64,000 nt of DNA from positions 46,106,238 to 46,170,237 of the forward strand of contig NC_081542.1 in assembly GCF_901000735.1 (NCBI RefSeq). The letters run 5' to 3'. The notes below the pieces were generated by a model that searched no databases, was not told the origin of the DNA, and saw only the letters and a list, made by a program, of their open reading frames with translations. This stretch comes from Corylus avellana (Eukaryota; Streptophyta; Magnoliopsida; Fagales; Betulaceae). Made by a program: the position numbers and the translations under genes. Shown here in pieces: positions 31,404 through 43,839 of this stretch. The first letter of the stretch is position 1, and the number at the start of each line of letters is the position of its first letter.

Positions 31404-31938
31404 CACTAAAAAATAACTATTTTTTCTTGACTAGTGTTTTCTGACGTGTCATGATGTCTGACACGTCAGAAAACTTTTCTAACCTAGCCTTTTTGACTTA
31501 TGTTGAAGGTTAGAAATGTAGGAGTCTGTAAATTTTTTTTATTGACGTGTTACTGCTTAGCACGTCAAAATTTACTGATGTGTTACTGATATAAGAAAAT
31601 TTTCTAACGTGACAATAGTACCACGTTAGAAAATTTTCTGACGTGGTACTTCTTCCATGTCATAATTTATTGACGTGGTAAACATAGCTATGTTAGAAAA
31701 ATTTTCTGATGTGAGAATGTGTACCACGTCAAAAAATTAAGTCATCAAGGGTTTTAAAATCCTAAAAAATTTATTGACATGGCAATATCTAACACGTCAG
31801 AATTTATTGATGTGTTGGTATTGCCACATCATTAATTACTGACCTGCCAAAATTTTTATGTCAGGAAAATATTTACTGACGTGGCAAAAAATCGTGTACT
31901 ATAGCTACATCAGAAAATGATAGTTTTTTTTTTTAGTG
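31404..31938. mobile_element. Non-autonomous CACTA element, copy 2
   Basis: CACTAAAAAATAACTA at the left and TTTTTTTTTTAGTG at the right, with AGA on both outer sides, a clean 3-bp target-site duplication. It has the same TGACGTG-rich interior as copy 1, with more decay, and no coding sequence. Confidence 0.85.
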
Positions 31939-32603
31939 AGACTACAGTAGTACAGTGTACATGCATGAATGACGACTAGTCTTTGTGATTATGCACAATT
32001 TTTATGGACATATATATTTTGAGTTTTTGTATTTTTCTTAATCATATTTTTCATAATTTTAATTTCCCTAATCCTTTATTCAAATCTATTTTTTAATTTG
32101 TTAGACTTATTGATAACAATTATCAACTATGTACTGGTTAAATAAGTAAATTGAGTTGAGTAGTTTTGATTTTTTTTTTTTTAATTTTTTGAAACAAGTT
32201 GAGTTGTTTTGATGGACGTACAGCAAGATGACCCGTATATAAAAATTTGGGAGAACTTCACTTACCCATCCGAAATGTCACGGGTTTTACAATATTAATC
32301 TCAAATTATCAAAATTTGTAATGTCGGTACATATCTCATATTTTAGCCCTTTTTTATTTCACCCCACTATTATGATTTTAGGTACAGACGAAATATCTCT
32401 TATACTCTAATAAAATTTATAAAAATACAAACTTGCCTTTAATTTAAAAATTATTAAAAAAAATAATAAAAAAATTGTTGCGGTCTGAGACGGTCCCAGA
32501 GGGGACCGGGATGGGCTACCGGTCTCACACTACTATTGCAAGATTCCTTAAAAAAAAAAACAAAACAAAACAAAAAAACAAAAAAAAAAAAAAAAAACAA
32601 AAA

Positions 32604-32703
32604 NNNNNNNNNNNNNNNNNNNNNNNNNNNNNNNNNNNNNNNNNNNNNNNNNNNNNNNNNNNNNNNNNNNNNNNNNNNNNNNNNNNNNNNNNNNNNNNNN
32701 NNN
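32604..32703. other. Assembly gap (100 N)
   Basis: Separates block A copy 2 from arm 2 of the inverted duplication. Confidence 0.99.
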
Positions 32704-33357
32704 ACCATATCTGCCCCACCAGATTCACTTGGATTTCTTCTTCTTCTTTTTTACCAGTTTTAAAAAGTTGGAGCATGAAAGAAAGAGGAGCCATTGTACG
32801 TATGGCAATGTTTGCACAAAATTATGAATTTTGATAGATTTACCTTTTGTCAAAAAGCAAACAAAAGATTTGTCGACTAGCAATAAATAAAGCTTACAAG
32901 AAGCATGATGGAATAAATTTCATAAGATAGTGACACATCATTTGAAAACTAATTTTTGAGAAGAAAATTTGAGATGTGTAACACTCCTCCATGATTATTC
33001 TATTTTGAATTGTTAAGAAGACTAATGAGCCATAATATAGTATATTGAGACTCCACACAGCCCAGAGCTTAATCCTATGAGTTTGGGCTCAACAATGTTA
33101 TATTAACTACTCATACTTCTCGCATATTTTCAATATGGGACTCTATCCCTTTACATTACATATATAATACCTAACAATATTTAATAATCGATCTACGAGG
33201 ACTCAACAAACACTCTACCATAGAAGAGAGAGAAACTAAAAGACAGAGCTATCTTTATACTAGTTGATTAAAGGACTAGCCTACAAGACTAAAGCTAGCT
33301 TGTAGCATTTTAACTTGTTTAGTTTTTTAACTATAAGGGCTAGGTTTTCGATCTTTG

Positions 33358-33473
33358 TTTAGCAGGTATTATGGTTCCATCATGCTTCTTGTAGGCTTTA
33401 TCTCTATAATTATTGTTTAGCAGGTATTATGGTTCCATCATACTTCTTGTAGGCTTTATCTATATAATTATTG
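33358..33473. repeat. 58-bp tandem duplication in arm 2
   Basis: Two near-identical copies of TTTAGCAGGTATTATGG...ATAATTATTG, 58 bp apart. Arm 1 has one copy, so it arose after the duplication. Confidence 0.8.
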
Positions 33474-34457
33474 CTAGCCGACAAATCTATTGTTTGCTTT
33501 TTGACAATAGAATGCAAGCGGCCAAATTTTCTTTCATTTTTGGCAAACTTACTTTTCACAATAGGTCTACCAAGCTTTTTGCATGATCTTCATCCTTTCA
33601 TCATGTGATAAGGTTATTGTACTCTTCTTTGTCTAGTGAAAGTAAAGAGATAGAGCTTTATTATTATCGAGCACATATAGGTGTTCTATATCATCTATTA
33701 GTAATTCCTATAAATCAAGATTTTTCTTGTTACCATATTTTCAAGCAATTTTTCAGTTTGCTCGATGTAATATGAACTTCGGGTGCAATTAAGTGAGACT
33801 TCAATAACATATAATCTTTTATCATTAGTTATCATGAATCTATTGATGGGAGTGTCTCTAACTTCCTTTGCTTTGCCAAAGAGGAAAAGCTTTGAGCCCA
33901 ATAATTCACTTCTTCAACATAAGCAAAGTCTAGAGAATTAATCATTCTTTCTTCAACAAATATTTCTTTATCTGTGGCTTTTAAGTACCATATCTGATTA
34001 GGCTAGAAATTTTTTTCTTTTATTCTCCAACCAAGTGAACTTGCCATTTAGAAGGTAAAGTATTTTTCCCATTTTAGATTCCTTGCTAAATAAGAAAGTA
34101 ATGTACGTTCTTATCATAGAAGGAAACTGCCACCATTGATATGTTGCCAATGCTTGGAAAATTACTTGATTAGCAATTTTCCATTCAATATCTTCAATAA
34201 AGCGCTCTTCATTATTGATGAGAGTTGTCAACTTGGGAATTCCTTCATGAAGATTAATGTTTGAATGGCTGCGAATTAAGATCTGTTTAATCTCAACTCC
34301 ATTATCTTTTATTTTTTCTTGAAAATTCTGAAATGCATCATGTGGAAGCAAATTTTTTGCTTTTTTCCAAATAAAAAGATTCTTTTCATTTTTTGAAGTT
34401 CATCATCTAAAAGCTTACTTTCTAATTGATCAGTCATATAAAGAAAAAAATTTAAGG

Positions 34458-34823
34458 GTAAAGTCTACTTAATCCCCTCAAAGTAACACTTTAATGACAA
34501 TCTACCCCTCAAACTATCAATTACGACAATTTACCTCTTAAACTACTAAAACAATGACAATGTACCCCCCAATGCTAGCAAAATAACGAAATCACCCCTA
34601 TAGAATTTTCAATAAGACAAAAATACCCTTAAAATTTTGAAAAAATAAATAAATTTTAGTATTTTTGTTTTTATTTTAGTAAGGGTAATTTTGTCATTTT
34701 GTTAAAATTAAAGTGCGTTATTCATTGTTTGGTGTTTAAAGAGTAAAGCTATGCGCCCAATTGATAATTTATGGAGTAGATTGTCATTGGGGTGGTAATT
34801 TGAAAAGGTTAAGTAGACTTTAC
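34458..34823. mobile_element. MITE nested in pararetrovirus-like remnant copy 2
   Basis: 366 bp with inverted ends GTAAAGTCTACTTAA / TTAAGTAGACTTTAC and inner AATGACAATCTAC repeats. Arm 1 retains only one terminal stretch (GTAAAGTCTACTTAATCCC at 9164-9182), so arm 1 lost most of the element and some flanking sequence. Confidence 0.8.
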
Positions 34824-35369
34824 AAACAATTTAATTTAGGAAAATTTCGTGTTTCATCCCATCTTATCTATTTGAGAAGATTGATGGAATGATAAATTTC
34901 TCCACTTTCGCTATTTGGCAGCTAATTTTTCTGCCAAACAACTCATATGTTGTTTGAACTTCCCTTTTTGGTTTAAAATTTGGGATTTCCAAACACCATT
35001 TTGTTGTACATATCTTTGAGGATTTTAGAATTGTCAAAATCTTTAATCTTTGAATAGTCTTGTTTAAACGGTTCAAAAGCCGGATAACCATGGTTAGGGT
35101 TTCCTTGGGAGGATTTCGTCAATTCCATAGAGTTAAAGAAAACTTGTTTAGCTTCCTTCCACGTATTATATACCTTGTAACAATCACCTTTTAAAGCCAC
35201 TAATTTGAGAATTGCATTGTCTTTATGATGTAAAGATTCCTAGTTAAAAACCTTTAAATACAATGTACACGTATTTAGGTGCTCGTTTCAAGCTTTTGGA
35301 GCATTTTTAGCTACCGTCATCCATTCTCTTAGTTTCATGGAAATCTGCATAAAGATTAATATCTCTAAG

Positions 35370-35950
35370 AGCATCTCCAGCAGTATAGCTAAAAGGGAGA
35401 TATTAGCTACATTTAACTATTTTTGTCTTTTTTTTTTGTTCAAACAGAATAGCTTCATATTAGCTATTGTACCTTAACTGTTACAATGAATTGCTTCATA
35501 TTGTTATTCACTGTAGCACACTAGATTGTTGAATATAATATTATTTTCACATTATTTTCTCTCTCTTCTCTCTCTCCCTCAACGTTTCTCTCTCTTCTCT
35601 CCCTCCCTCAACATTTCTCTCTCTTTTCTCTTCTTTGTTCATGAATTTATGATACAAATTTAAGTCTTTTGAATCACTAAAAACTCCCCAAAAAAAATTG
35701 AATAGCATGCATATAATTGACAAACTAAAAATGGAAAAATAAAAATAACACACAGGTATGCGGCGTGAATCAATTCTATTACAATTTACAAGATGATGCA
35801 AAAGCGGTCGCGAATAAAAAAAAATGATTAAAAAATAATATTTAATAAAATAAAGAATCTGTTGGAGTTGGTATTAAAACATGAGTAGCTAAAATAGAGA
35901 ATTTTGCTTTTTGACTAGGTAGAATATCTCTTACTGCTGGAGATGCGTTT
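35370..35950. other. Insert specific to arm 2, nothing coding
   Basis: Bounded by related words (AGCATCTCCAGCAGTA at 35371 and ACTGCTGGAGATGCG at 35933) in inverted orientation, so it is probably another foldback element of about 575 bp. The interior is CTCTCTC-rich (35560-35630). Arm 1 lacks it. Confidence 0.6.
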
Positions 35951-36694
35951 AGCTGCTTGTTTAGCAGTTCTTCTCAATGATTTTTGCTCTTGGATGATAT
36001 TTCTTTTATTTGTAAAAAAAAAAAATAAAATAAAATAAAAAATTAACTGCTTTATTATCTGTTATGATAATAAAGTTTTCAGGGGCTACGTACATAACTA
36101 TGAAAACTTTTTATTGCTATTTTCATAGCTAAAAGTTGTTTTCCAAATATGATGTAATTATGTTCATTTGATTTAATTTTCACAAATTAATTTGTCAATT
36201 TGAAGCTTTTTAGCATTTACTCCTAAATGATTCTCTCAAAAAAGAGTTCCTACCCAAAAGACTCCACCTTGTTTGGACGGAGAAGGGAGTTGGACTTCCA
36301 ATTAAAACTTTTGACGAATTCAATTAGAGCTCTCTATAAAGATTCTAACAAAGCTTAATAGCAGAAACACACTTTCGTATGAAAGTTCACAATAACTATC
36401 AAACACAATAAATCAGAAGCAGAGCATAATTTGGGTCCACTATACTTACAAACTCCTGACTCCAAGTCTCATTTTCCAACGGTTCAAACTACTACATAAA
36501 TGCTGAAACCTCTAAATTCTAACAAGGCTCTGAGAATTCACTCCGAAGACCAGCTGAGCATCTCAACTTGAGTGACCATCAACTAATTCTGACAAAAAAC
36601 AAAAGGCCAAGAATGAGCTAATGCAACAATGTGAGCCGAACAAATCTCCACAAAAGAATATTTTTTACAAAGAATTTATCCAAGGTCACATGAC

Positions 36695-36860
36695 GGGGTG
36701 GTAATCACGGTTATGCCGCTAAGACATCAATTATGCTACGAAGATACATCAATTATGCCACAAAGACATCAAATATATATGTCACAAAGATGTCAAATAT
36801 ACCACGAAGGCATCAATTATGCCAGGATGACATCAACTATCATAGGATTCCTCCAGGTAG
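36695..36860. repeat. Short degenerate tandem repeats (arm 2 copy)
   Basis: The same array as 7800-7960, in reverse orientation, with units around AGACATCAATTATGCCAC. Confidence 0.7.
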
Positions 36861-37089
36861 TAATTTTGGTATGGTGCATTTGATACCAAATTTAAGTATT
36901 AGTGTGTTATATAATAAGCTTCTTGTGTTAGTATTTTTTTTGCCTTATGTCAATACCACTATGACGACCTAGTGGTGGGGTAGATGAATTGGTCGACTTC
37001 TTGGACCTCCTTTCTTCTGTGTAGGCTTATTGAATCTCAGTCAGATGTTGCAATGAATCCATTCCTGCAGCCTTATAAATTTCTTTTAT

Positions 37090-37657
37090 TTGCCACATTA
37101 TGAAAACTCACATCGCTATCAAGTAGAAAACGGATGTGCTAACGTGCAACAGCTTTCTAAGGGAGAAATACTACTTGGTGAAATAGGTTTTTTTAGAATC
37201 AATTTCAAACCATCTACTAGAGGTTGTAACAATCCGAACAATCCCATTACATCAGGACCTTTCCTTTTCCTCAATCACACAGTTGCTGTAGGACATTACT
37301 TACTATTCATCGATCCCAACTATCTTGACTAGATTCGGTATCATTTTTCTCTCTTTTTGGTTTCAAAATGCTGCACGTCTGGACAGTTTGACTGATTATT
37401 CTGGATCCAAAACCCTTGAGAGGTCGTTTCTTTTAGAAGTCAATGGGAATGTTTTGCAAAGGCTGCAGCACATGCTACTGAGGCTTGCTGTTGGTATCCA
37501 CAAAGATAAGACTGACTCTGTTCTTAAGATATACCATTCGATGCTTTACCGTTGGTTCATTCATGCCAACCCTATCCTTTTTAGTGCACGAACTCCACAG
37601 CCCAAGTACTGTTGCGTAGTTTCAGTTTTCCTCAACCTTTCGAAATTCGAATTCTGA
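37090..37657 (+). pseudogene. Second copy of the unrecognised 189-residue ORF, broken
   Basis: Matches the ORF at 6992-7561. The codon AAG there is TAG here (37328-37330), and a 2-bp loss in the following CTCTCTTTTTGG stretch shifts the frame, giving two overlapping fragments (37090-37332 and 37325-37657). No family recognised. Confidence 0.6.
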
Positions 37658-38497
37658 TGCTCATCTTTTCTGACTACAGACTCGTGTCGTATCCTTTCTT
37701 ACTTTCAGGTTTTTATTTTTCTGCGTCTCTCTACTAATATGTTCAGATTTAACTACATTTAAGATAGAGCATTCAGCTTCACTTGATAACCTTTGTAGTA
37801 GAAAAGATAGTGCTTTGATCTCTCCACAATAGAAACATGGAAAGAAAATTCTTTCTTCCAATTACATCTCATAAACACTAATACCCACAATCTAAAACTA
37901 ATTCCCCTCTTAAGCAAACCCAATGAAAACAAAATCCACATAAAAATCCAATCTTTTTTTTGGATGAATTTAGTAAGTTTTATTACCAAAACAAACCAGC
38001 ACTATACACATAAAAAATCCAATCTTTAAAGCAAAAGAAAAGAATACCGGAAAACAAAAGTCATGTTCAACACAACAAATCTATGCTCACAAAGAACATT
38101 ACAGAAAATAGGGGAATTTGAAGCTTTTACCTTGAATTACGTTGGGTATGACTAGATTTGTGGGAGAAAAGTTTGATGGGAATGTCGCCAGAGGAAAGTA
38201 ACTTCTTGCGTGATAGCTGCTGTTTATAACTTGAGTGAGAGCCTAAACGTAGGAAAAAGAGTAAAAGGAGTGAGCTTCAGTTAAAAGGTAGGGGAAGGCT
38301 TACATAATGTCATTTGAGACAGTAAGACTATAATTTTATATGAAGAAACTTTATGTCTCGGGTTGTGGCCATGAAGACTTATGACATCTTGATCATAAAA
38401 TAAACATAACATGATCACACGGTCGCAACCAATAAGGCTAAGATAATACTATCGCATGGTAAGCACTAAATTGAAGCCGATATTATTATCTTGTAAT
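37658..38497. other. Duplicated spacer (PPR downstream flank), no gene
   Basis: Inverted copy of about 6020-6990. The frames on either strand match the ones rejected there. Confidence 0.55.
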
Positions 38498-38823
38498 AGT
38501 AAAATATTATCAAGAGAGGAGATATTTGGCCAAGATGCATTCTGCAGCTTTATCATTGAACTTAAATAGAAAAGAGTTACACTTATATTTGATCACATCA
38601 AGCTAACAAGATAAGCTTTGATGTGATAAAAAGATTTAAACAAAGAATAAAAGATAAAGAGATAATATAAAAGATTACAAACAATCAAAAGAAAAGAGAT
38701 ACAAATAAATAACTCTTACAAAAGATAAGTAAGAGTTGTAAAGTGATACAAATAAATAACTCTTACAAGAGATAATTAAGAGTCCTAGCGCACTCCTCCT
38801 AAGTAACAGCAGACTCCTTAACA
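38498..38823 (-). repeat. Copia B 3' LTR
   Basis: 326 bp, beginning on the minus strand with TGTTAAGGAGTCTG. It differs from the other LTR by an added stretch around 38590-38640 and numerous substitutions. Confidence 0.9.
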
Positions 38824-38921
38824 GGGCCCCTCAAACTCATGGGAGGAGGAAGAATCATGAGTTTGTCACGCAATTCCAGAAATCGAGAAAAAGTTAATCC
38901 TTGAGTAAAGATGTCAACACA

Positions 38922-40313
38922 TTAATCAATGGTGGAGATAAACTGAATCACAATATCCTTGTGCATAACCTTTTCTCTAATAAAGTAATAGTTTATAACT
39001 ATATGCTTTGTCCGAGCATGATAGATAGGATTAGATGCCAATGCAATGGTTCCAAGATTGTCACACCAGAGCTTTGGTGGAGAGAAAAGGAAGATCCTCA
39101 ACTCCTTTAGAAGCATGTGTAACCAATATAGCTTAGCAGTGGCAATGGCCATAGATCTATACTCCACCTCTGTACTTGAACGAGATACAGTTGGTTGCTT
39201 TTTGGATTGCCAAGAGATTAAGCAATTGCCAACAAAGACACCATAACCACTTGTGGATCTTCGGTCAATTGGATCACCAGCCCAATCAGAGTCACAAAAT
39301 GCTTCTAGATGAAGAGGTCCCTTAGTGAAAGACAAGCCATAATCTGGAGTTCCCTTGACATACCTTAATACTCTCTTAGCTGCAGTAAAATGAGCTGTAG
39401 TAGGACAATGTAAAAACTAACAAAGATGATTCACTGAGAAGGATATATTTGGTCTTGTGAGAGTACAATATTGAAGTGCACCAACAATATGCCTATACAG
39501 GGACTGATCTTCCAATGGTTCACCATCAAATTTAGTCAATCTTTTGCCCGAAGTGCATGGAGAAAAATAAGGTTTAACTCCTATCATGTGAACTCGATGT
39601 AGAAGATCAATAATATATTTAGATTGATTAAGATACAAACCAGGAGAAGTACGATATACATGTATGCCCAAGAAATATGACAAATTACCCAAATCCTTCA
39701 ACTTGAATTCAATTTGCAGTTTTGAGATGAGATTATTAATGCTGGATAGATTATTTCTAGTTATGATGATATCATCAACATATATAAGCACAAAGATGAT
39801 AAGATAATCTCTATGAAGCAAAAATAAGGAAGTATCCATCAATGATCCTGTGAAATCGAGTTCAAGTAGAGCTTGAGTAAGTCTATGGAACTAGGCTCTT
39901 GGTGCCTGTTTTAAGCCATACAAGGCTTTGTGAAGCTTACAAACTGAATCAGGATATTGAGGATCAACAAATCCTCTTGGTTGTTCCATAAAAACTTCTT
40001 CATCAAGTTGTCCATGGAGAAAAGCATTTGATATATCAATTTGTTTCAAAGACCAATTATAATGAATAGCTAATGCTAGAATCAATCTCACAATTACAGG
40101 TTTTATCACAGGACTAAATGTTTCTGTGTAATTTATACCGTCTCTTTGTTCAAACCCTTTGGCCACTAGCCGTGCTTTATACCTCTCAATGGTTCCATCT
40201 GGTTTTTGTTTGAGTTTATACACCCATTTGTTTCTGATGACATTTCTGTTGTGTGGTCTTGGACAAAGAGACCAAGTGTGATTTTTTTGCAAAGCTTGGA
40301 ATTCACTTTCCAT
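38922..40313 (-). pseudogene. Copia B reverse transcriptase and RNase H
   Basis: Three frames in the order expected of one protein. 40313-39891 has [26 protein letters not shown] and [14 protein letters not shown]. 39842-39417 has the catalytic YVDDIIITR. 39335-38922 has the RNase H (FCDSDWAGDPIDRRSTSGY, SRSSTEVEYRSMA). Stops (TAG near 39891, and one near 39417) break it at sites where copia proteins have Trp and Gln. Nonfunctional. Confidence 0.9.
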
Positions 40314-40343
40314 GGTAGCTAGCCAATGGGGATTTGAGGCTGC

Positions 40344-41900
40344 TTAAGTAAAGGTGCTCAGCTCACTAAAGGTAGAGATAGACGTATGCATGGCTTTTAG
40401 GGGATGTTTGGTAGAATAGTATAACTTGAAATCAATAAATGTTTTAGGTTTTAGGCTGCCTGTTTGGGATCTAGTAACAATATGAGGTGAGTTTGGTGGA
40501 TTAATCAAGATAGGTTGTGAAGAGATGGAAGGAATATGATCTTCTAAGATTGGAAGAGATATGTCACAGGTAGGTGTTGATTCTGCAGGAGAATCAATGG
40601 TTGTAGGTGAGGTTAGTGTGGTTGTAGGTGAAATAGGTGGAGAAGGTATAACAGAATCTGTTATCATAATTGGATTGGATTCTGTAGGTAAAGAGCTTGA
40701 AGTTGGTATTATTGCAATGGGAACAATTGGAGGGGATAATGGTTCAACAGAAATTGGTTCATTTGTGATCAAATTAGGTGAAATATTGTTAACTTCAATG
40801 AATTGAGAGAGTAAGGAAACAATACCTTGATTCAAAGAAGGGTCACTTGCTGAAGCCATGTGGGAGGCAATACCTAGTGCTGGAAACAACTTCTCATCAA
40901 AAATCACATGCTTTGAAATAAAGACTCGTTTGGTGGAGTTATCTAGGCACCTATATCCCTTTTGATTTAAACAATATCCTAAAAAGATGCATTGTCTACT
41001 TCTGAATTCAAGTTTGTGTCTATTACAAGGACGAAGAAGAGGATAACAAGCACAACCAAATACCTTTAAATTACTATAATCTGGTTCCTTATTGTGAAGT
41101 TTAAAATAAGGAGTAGACCATTTTATAGTTTGAGTAGGCAATCGGTTAATCAAATAGACAGCAGTATGGCAAGCCTCAATCCAGAATTTAGAAGATAAAC
41201 GAGATTGAGCAAGAAGTGTAAGGCCAGTTTCTATGGTATGTCTATGTTTTCTTTCTACTATCCCATTTTGTTGGGAAGTGTGAGGACATGTTATTCTATG
41301 AAAAATACCATGAGAAGAAAGAAAGTTTTTGAATTGATGAGATGTATATTCACCCCCACCATCAATTTGAAGCTGTTTGATCTTTGTTGAGAGAAGATTT
41401 TCAAGTAAACTCTTAAATTTGACAAAACAATCAAATACTTTAGACTTTAATTTTAAAGGAAAAATCCATGTATGTCTTGAAAAGTCATCTACAAATATAA
41501 CATAGAATTTATAACCACTAACAGACACAACTGGAGATGTCCAGACATCACTATGAACTAATTCTAACGGAGAATTGGTAACATGAGTTGAATCTTGAAA
41601 AGGTAGTTGTTTGCTTTTGGCTAATTGACATGACTCACATAAAGAGAAACTAGACTCTAAATGGCTGACAGGTAGATGTTGAGACTTAAGAAGACGCTTG
41701 AGAACTTGAGAATTGGGATGTCCAAGTCTATTGTGCCAAGTGACTTCACTAGCTTTGACTCCAAGAAAGGTAGCATGATTGCTGTGTTTATTGACTCCAA
41801 AAAAGGCAGCAGGTTTGTTGTGTTTATTGATGAGAAATTGTTTCAGCTGAATTGGGTATAGACCATCCTCACTTGGCCCCTGGAATATTATCTCCCCCAA
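40344..41900 (-). pseudogene. Copia B integrase region
   Basis: A 518-codon frame. Near the start is the GAG-pre-integrase zinc-binding block (TWHNRLGHPNS ... CESCQLAKSKQ). Next is the DDE core, with HSDVW, IDGGGEYTS and QQNGIVERKHR marking the three acidic positions. A Pro/Ser/Thr-rich linker toward the reverse transcriptase follows. The frame closes with a TAA at about 40344, so integrase is not joined to the polymerase. The integrase core itself is uninterrupted. Confidence 0.9.
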
Positions 41901-43166
41901 GAGGCTGTCCTCTACAAGAAAATAAGAATCTATGAGTTTGAAGTGGCAATTATTATCATGACAAAAACGATTTATTGAAAGGAGATTAGCTGAAACATCA
42001 AGACAATAGTGTTTTGGAATTTGAAAGAAGAAGAACCCGTATGAGTGATGGGAAGAGAGCTACCATTACCTACAGCAACCTGTTCTTCCCCATTGTATGG
42101 CTGTTGGATTGTGAGATTTTTCAAGTCAGCAGACTATCAGCTAACCAATCATCATCTTCACGGAGAGGATTAGATTGAGCAGTCATGGCTGCATGCTCAC
42201 TTGGTTGGGTGTCTTCCTTGGTAGGCATAGTCCACGTGATGATAGCAGTCAAGTGCTTGATGGCTTGTCTTACCACAAATTTGGCAAGGAACCCTATTAG
42301 TGCTATTGGAAAAGGTAGAATTTGTTCTACCTGAAATTGAAGCACGATTTGTTTGCTGAGGAGAATAGTGCTGACTAACACTATTTGTTTGCTGAGAAGA
42401 ATAGTGCTGACCACCAGGAGGCTTATGTGGTTGATTGCGTGCATTATTCTTGCTGAATTCGGGCCTGTGAGTATTTGCCTTTTGAGAATAAAGCTCAAAT
42501 GAGGTGGTCTCAAACTGTTTATTCTACTGCAGTAGAAGACGTTCATGGTTGAGCAAGCCAGACTTAAACTGGTCTAGAGGCATAGCATTGTTATTTGTGA
42601 CAAGAGAGAAGGTAATGATAAAGGCATTAAACTGAGGATTCAAGCCTCCAACAAGATAAGAGATAAGGTCTTCCTCTTCAACTTTCTTTCTAACAAGAGC
42701 TAGCTCATCGACAAGGGACTTGGCTTCTTGTAGATACTCAGAGCAAGTCTTAGTTCCTTGATGAAGAGTTTGTAATTGGTGTTGTAGCTGTAATTGACTG
42801 ATGCGTGTCCTAGAAGGGCATGCAAAACAGGTAGCCAATGCAATCCACACCTCATGGGAGGTATTCAAGCTGTAGACTGTTAGAACCACTTTCTCAGAGA
42901 GACAAGTGATAAGCCAGCTAAGATCATACTGGTCTTTTCTTTCCTATATAGCAGCTTCAGGATTGATAACATCATCCTCTCCAGCAGTTTTGGGACGGAA
43001 TTTAGGTGGGCATGGTTCTGAGCCATCAACGATGTTCATAAAACCATGAGTACGAAGGATGGGACGAATCTAAAGGCTCTAGGCTAGGTAATTACGTTCA
43101 CCCAATTTGCTAGGTGTAAAGCCAGTAAGATTGGGTATGGAGAAAGTATTTGCGGAAGAAGCCATT
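41901..43166 (-). pseudogene. Copia B gag and protease remnants
   Basis: The gag frame is broken into 42889-42524 and 42546-42121, with earlier pieces toward the start at about 43166. The capsid-like part has LQHQLQTLHQGTKTCSEYLQ. The nucleocapsid zinc knuckle CQICGKTSHQALDC lies near 42240-42290. The protease between 42120 and 41900 is not recognisable through stops. Confidence 0.75.
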
Positions 43167-43204
43167 AGGTTGGAGGTGTTAACCTACAAATGGCTCTGAT
43201 ACCA

Positions 43205-43496
43205 AGTAAAATATTATTAAGAGATGAGATATTTAGCTAAGATGCATTTTGTAGCTTTATCATTGAACTTAAATAGAAAAAAGTTACACTTGTATTTGAT
43301 CACATCAAGCAAACAAAGAATAAAAAATAAAAAGATAATATAAAAGATTACAAACAATCAAAAGAAAAGTGATATAAATAAATAACTCTTACAAGAGATA
43401 AGTAAGAGTCCTAATGTGATACAAATAAATAACTCTTACAAGAAATAAGTAAGAATCCTAAAGCACTTCTCTTGAATAGCAACAGACTCCTTATCA
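43205..43496 (-). repeat. Copia B 5' LTR with adjacent primer-binding site
   Basis: 292 bp, followed (minus strand) by TGGTATCAGAGCCA at 43204-43191, the tRNA-iMet primer-binding site. Confidence 0.9.
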
Positions 43497-43605
43497 GTAA
43501 TCCCACCTCAGCAATGTCATTGCCATCGGCTAAGATAAGACATTTGCAAAATTTCATAAGAAATAAATAGAAGAGTGAAAATGCAAGAGCAAAAGAGCAA
43601 CTTAA

Positions 43606-43839
43606 TTACTTGTCCCGAGGTAATTTTAGCCTATAGGCCCTGTAATGGAAATGCTTTCTCGAATTTCCCAGTTCTACAAGCTCCTTAGCTTCCTCAATCT
43701 TTGCCTTCTTGACCAACACATCCATTGCACGATGTATTACCGCTGTGTCAATAATAAACTGGTGATTGATAACCTCCACACATAGCTCAATTGCCATATG
43801 GAAATCACCCTCTTCGCAAAGACGTGGAATAAGGGCCAC
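43606..43839 (-). pseudogene. PPR gene 3' fragment (77 codons), second truncated copy
   Basis: Last PPR motif and C-terminus as at 29508-29732, but with a 9-base in-frame insertion near the end (KHFHYRAYRLKLPRDK) and other substitutions. PPR homology extends to about 43868, where block A copy 3 starts. This is the continuation of inverted-duplication arm 2 past copia B. Confidence 0.85.

Larger units (their letters stand above)
29763..32603. repeat. Composite repeat block A, copy 2
   Basis: Same order as copy 1: entry segment, Pack-type element, CACTA element, then the GAGACGGTCCCAGAGGGGAC tail. It ends in an A-rich run at a gap. It differs from copy 1 in a shorter TA tract, an additional MITE inside the Pack-type element, and loss of the terminal hairpin. 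Confidence 0.85.
33690..36110 (-). pseudogene. Decayed pararetrovirus-like remnant, copy 2
   Basis: Counterpart of 8460-9830, on the minus strand and somewhat longer. It keeps a segment around 35240-35370 that copy 1 has lost, which extends the viroplasmin/RNase H1-N-like region. It also has a block around 34000-34440 whose left part is missing in copy 1. Frames at 33698-33901, 33998-34351, 34864-35091 and 34973-35200 are separate broken pieces. The RNase H-like strand is near 36050. A MITE at 34458 and further inserted sequence around 35370-35950 split it. There is no intact reading frame. The family call is by motif only. Confidence 0.45.
32704..38497. repeat. Large inverted duplication, arm 2
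   Basis: Reverse complement of about 6017-11190. It lacks the MITE at 10741, but has its own MITE at 34458 and a 58-bp tandem duplication at 33358-33473. It is interrupted at 38498 by a copia element and continues after it at 43497 into the PPR fragment. Confidence 0.85.
38498..43496 (-). mobile_element. Ty1/copia retrotransposon B, full length, disabled
   Basis: A 5.0-kb element on the minus strand inserted into the PPR downstream flank. Left LTR 38498-38823, right LTR 43205-43496, target-site duplication GTAAT on both sides (38493-38497 and 43497-43501). The uninterrupted site is visible at 29398-29402. LTRs begin TG and end CT (not the usual CA). Primer-binding site 43191-43204; polypurine tract GAGTTTGAGGGGCCC beside the left LTR. 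Coding order is gag, protease, integrase, reverse transcriptase, RNase H, as in copia elements. Several stops and frameshifts prevent expression of a complete polyprotein. Confidence 0.92.
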
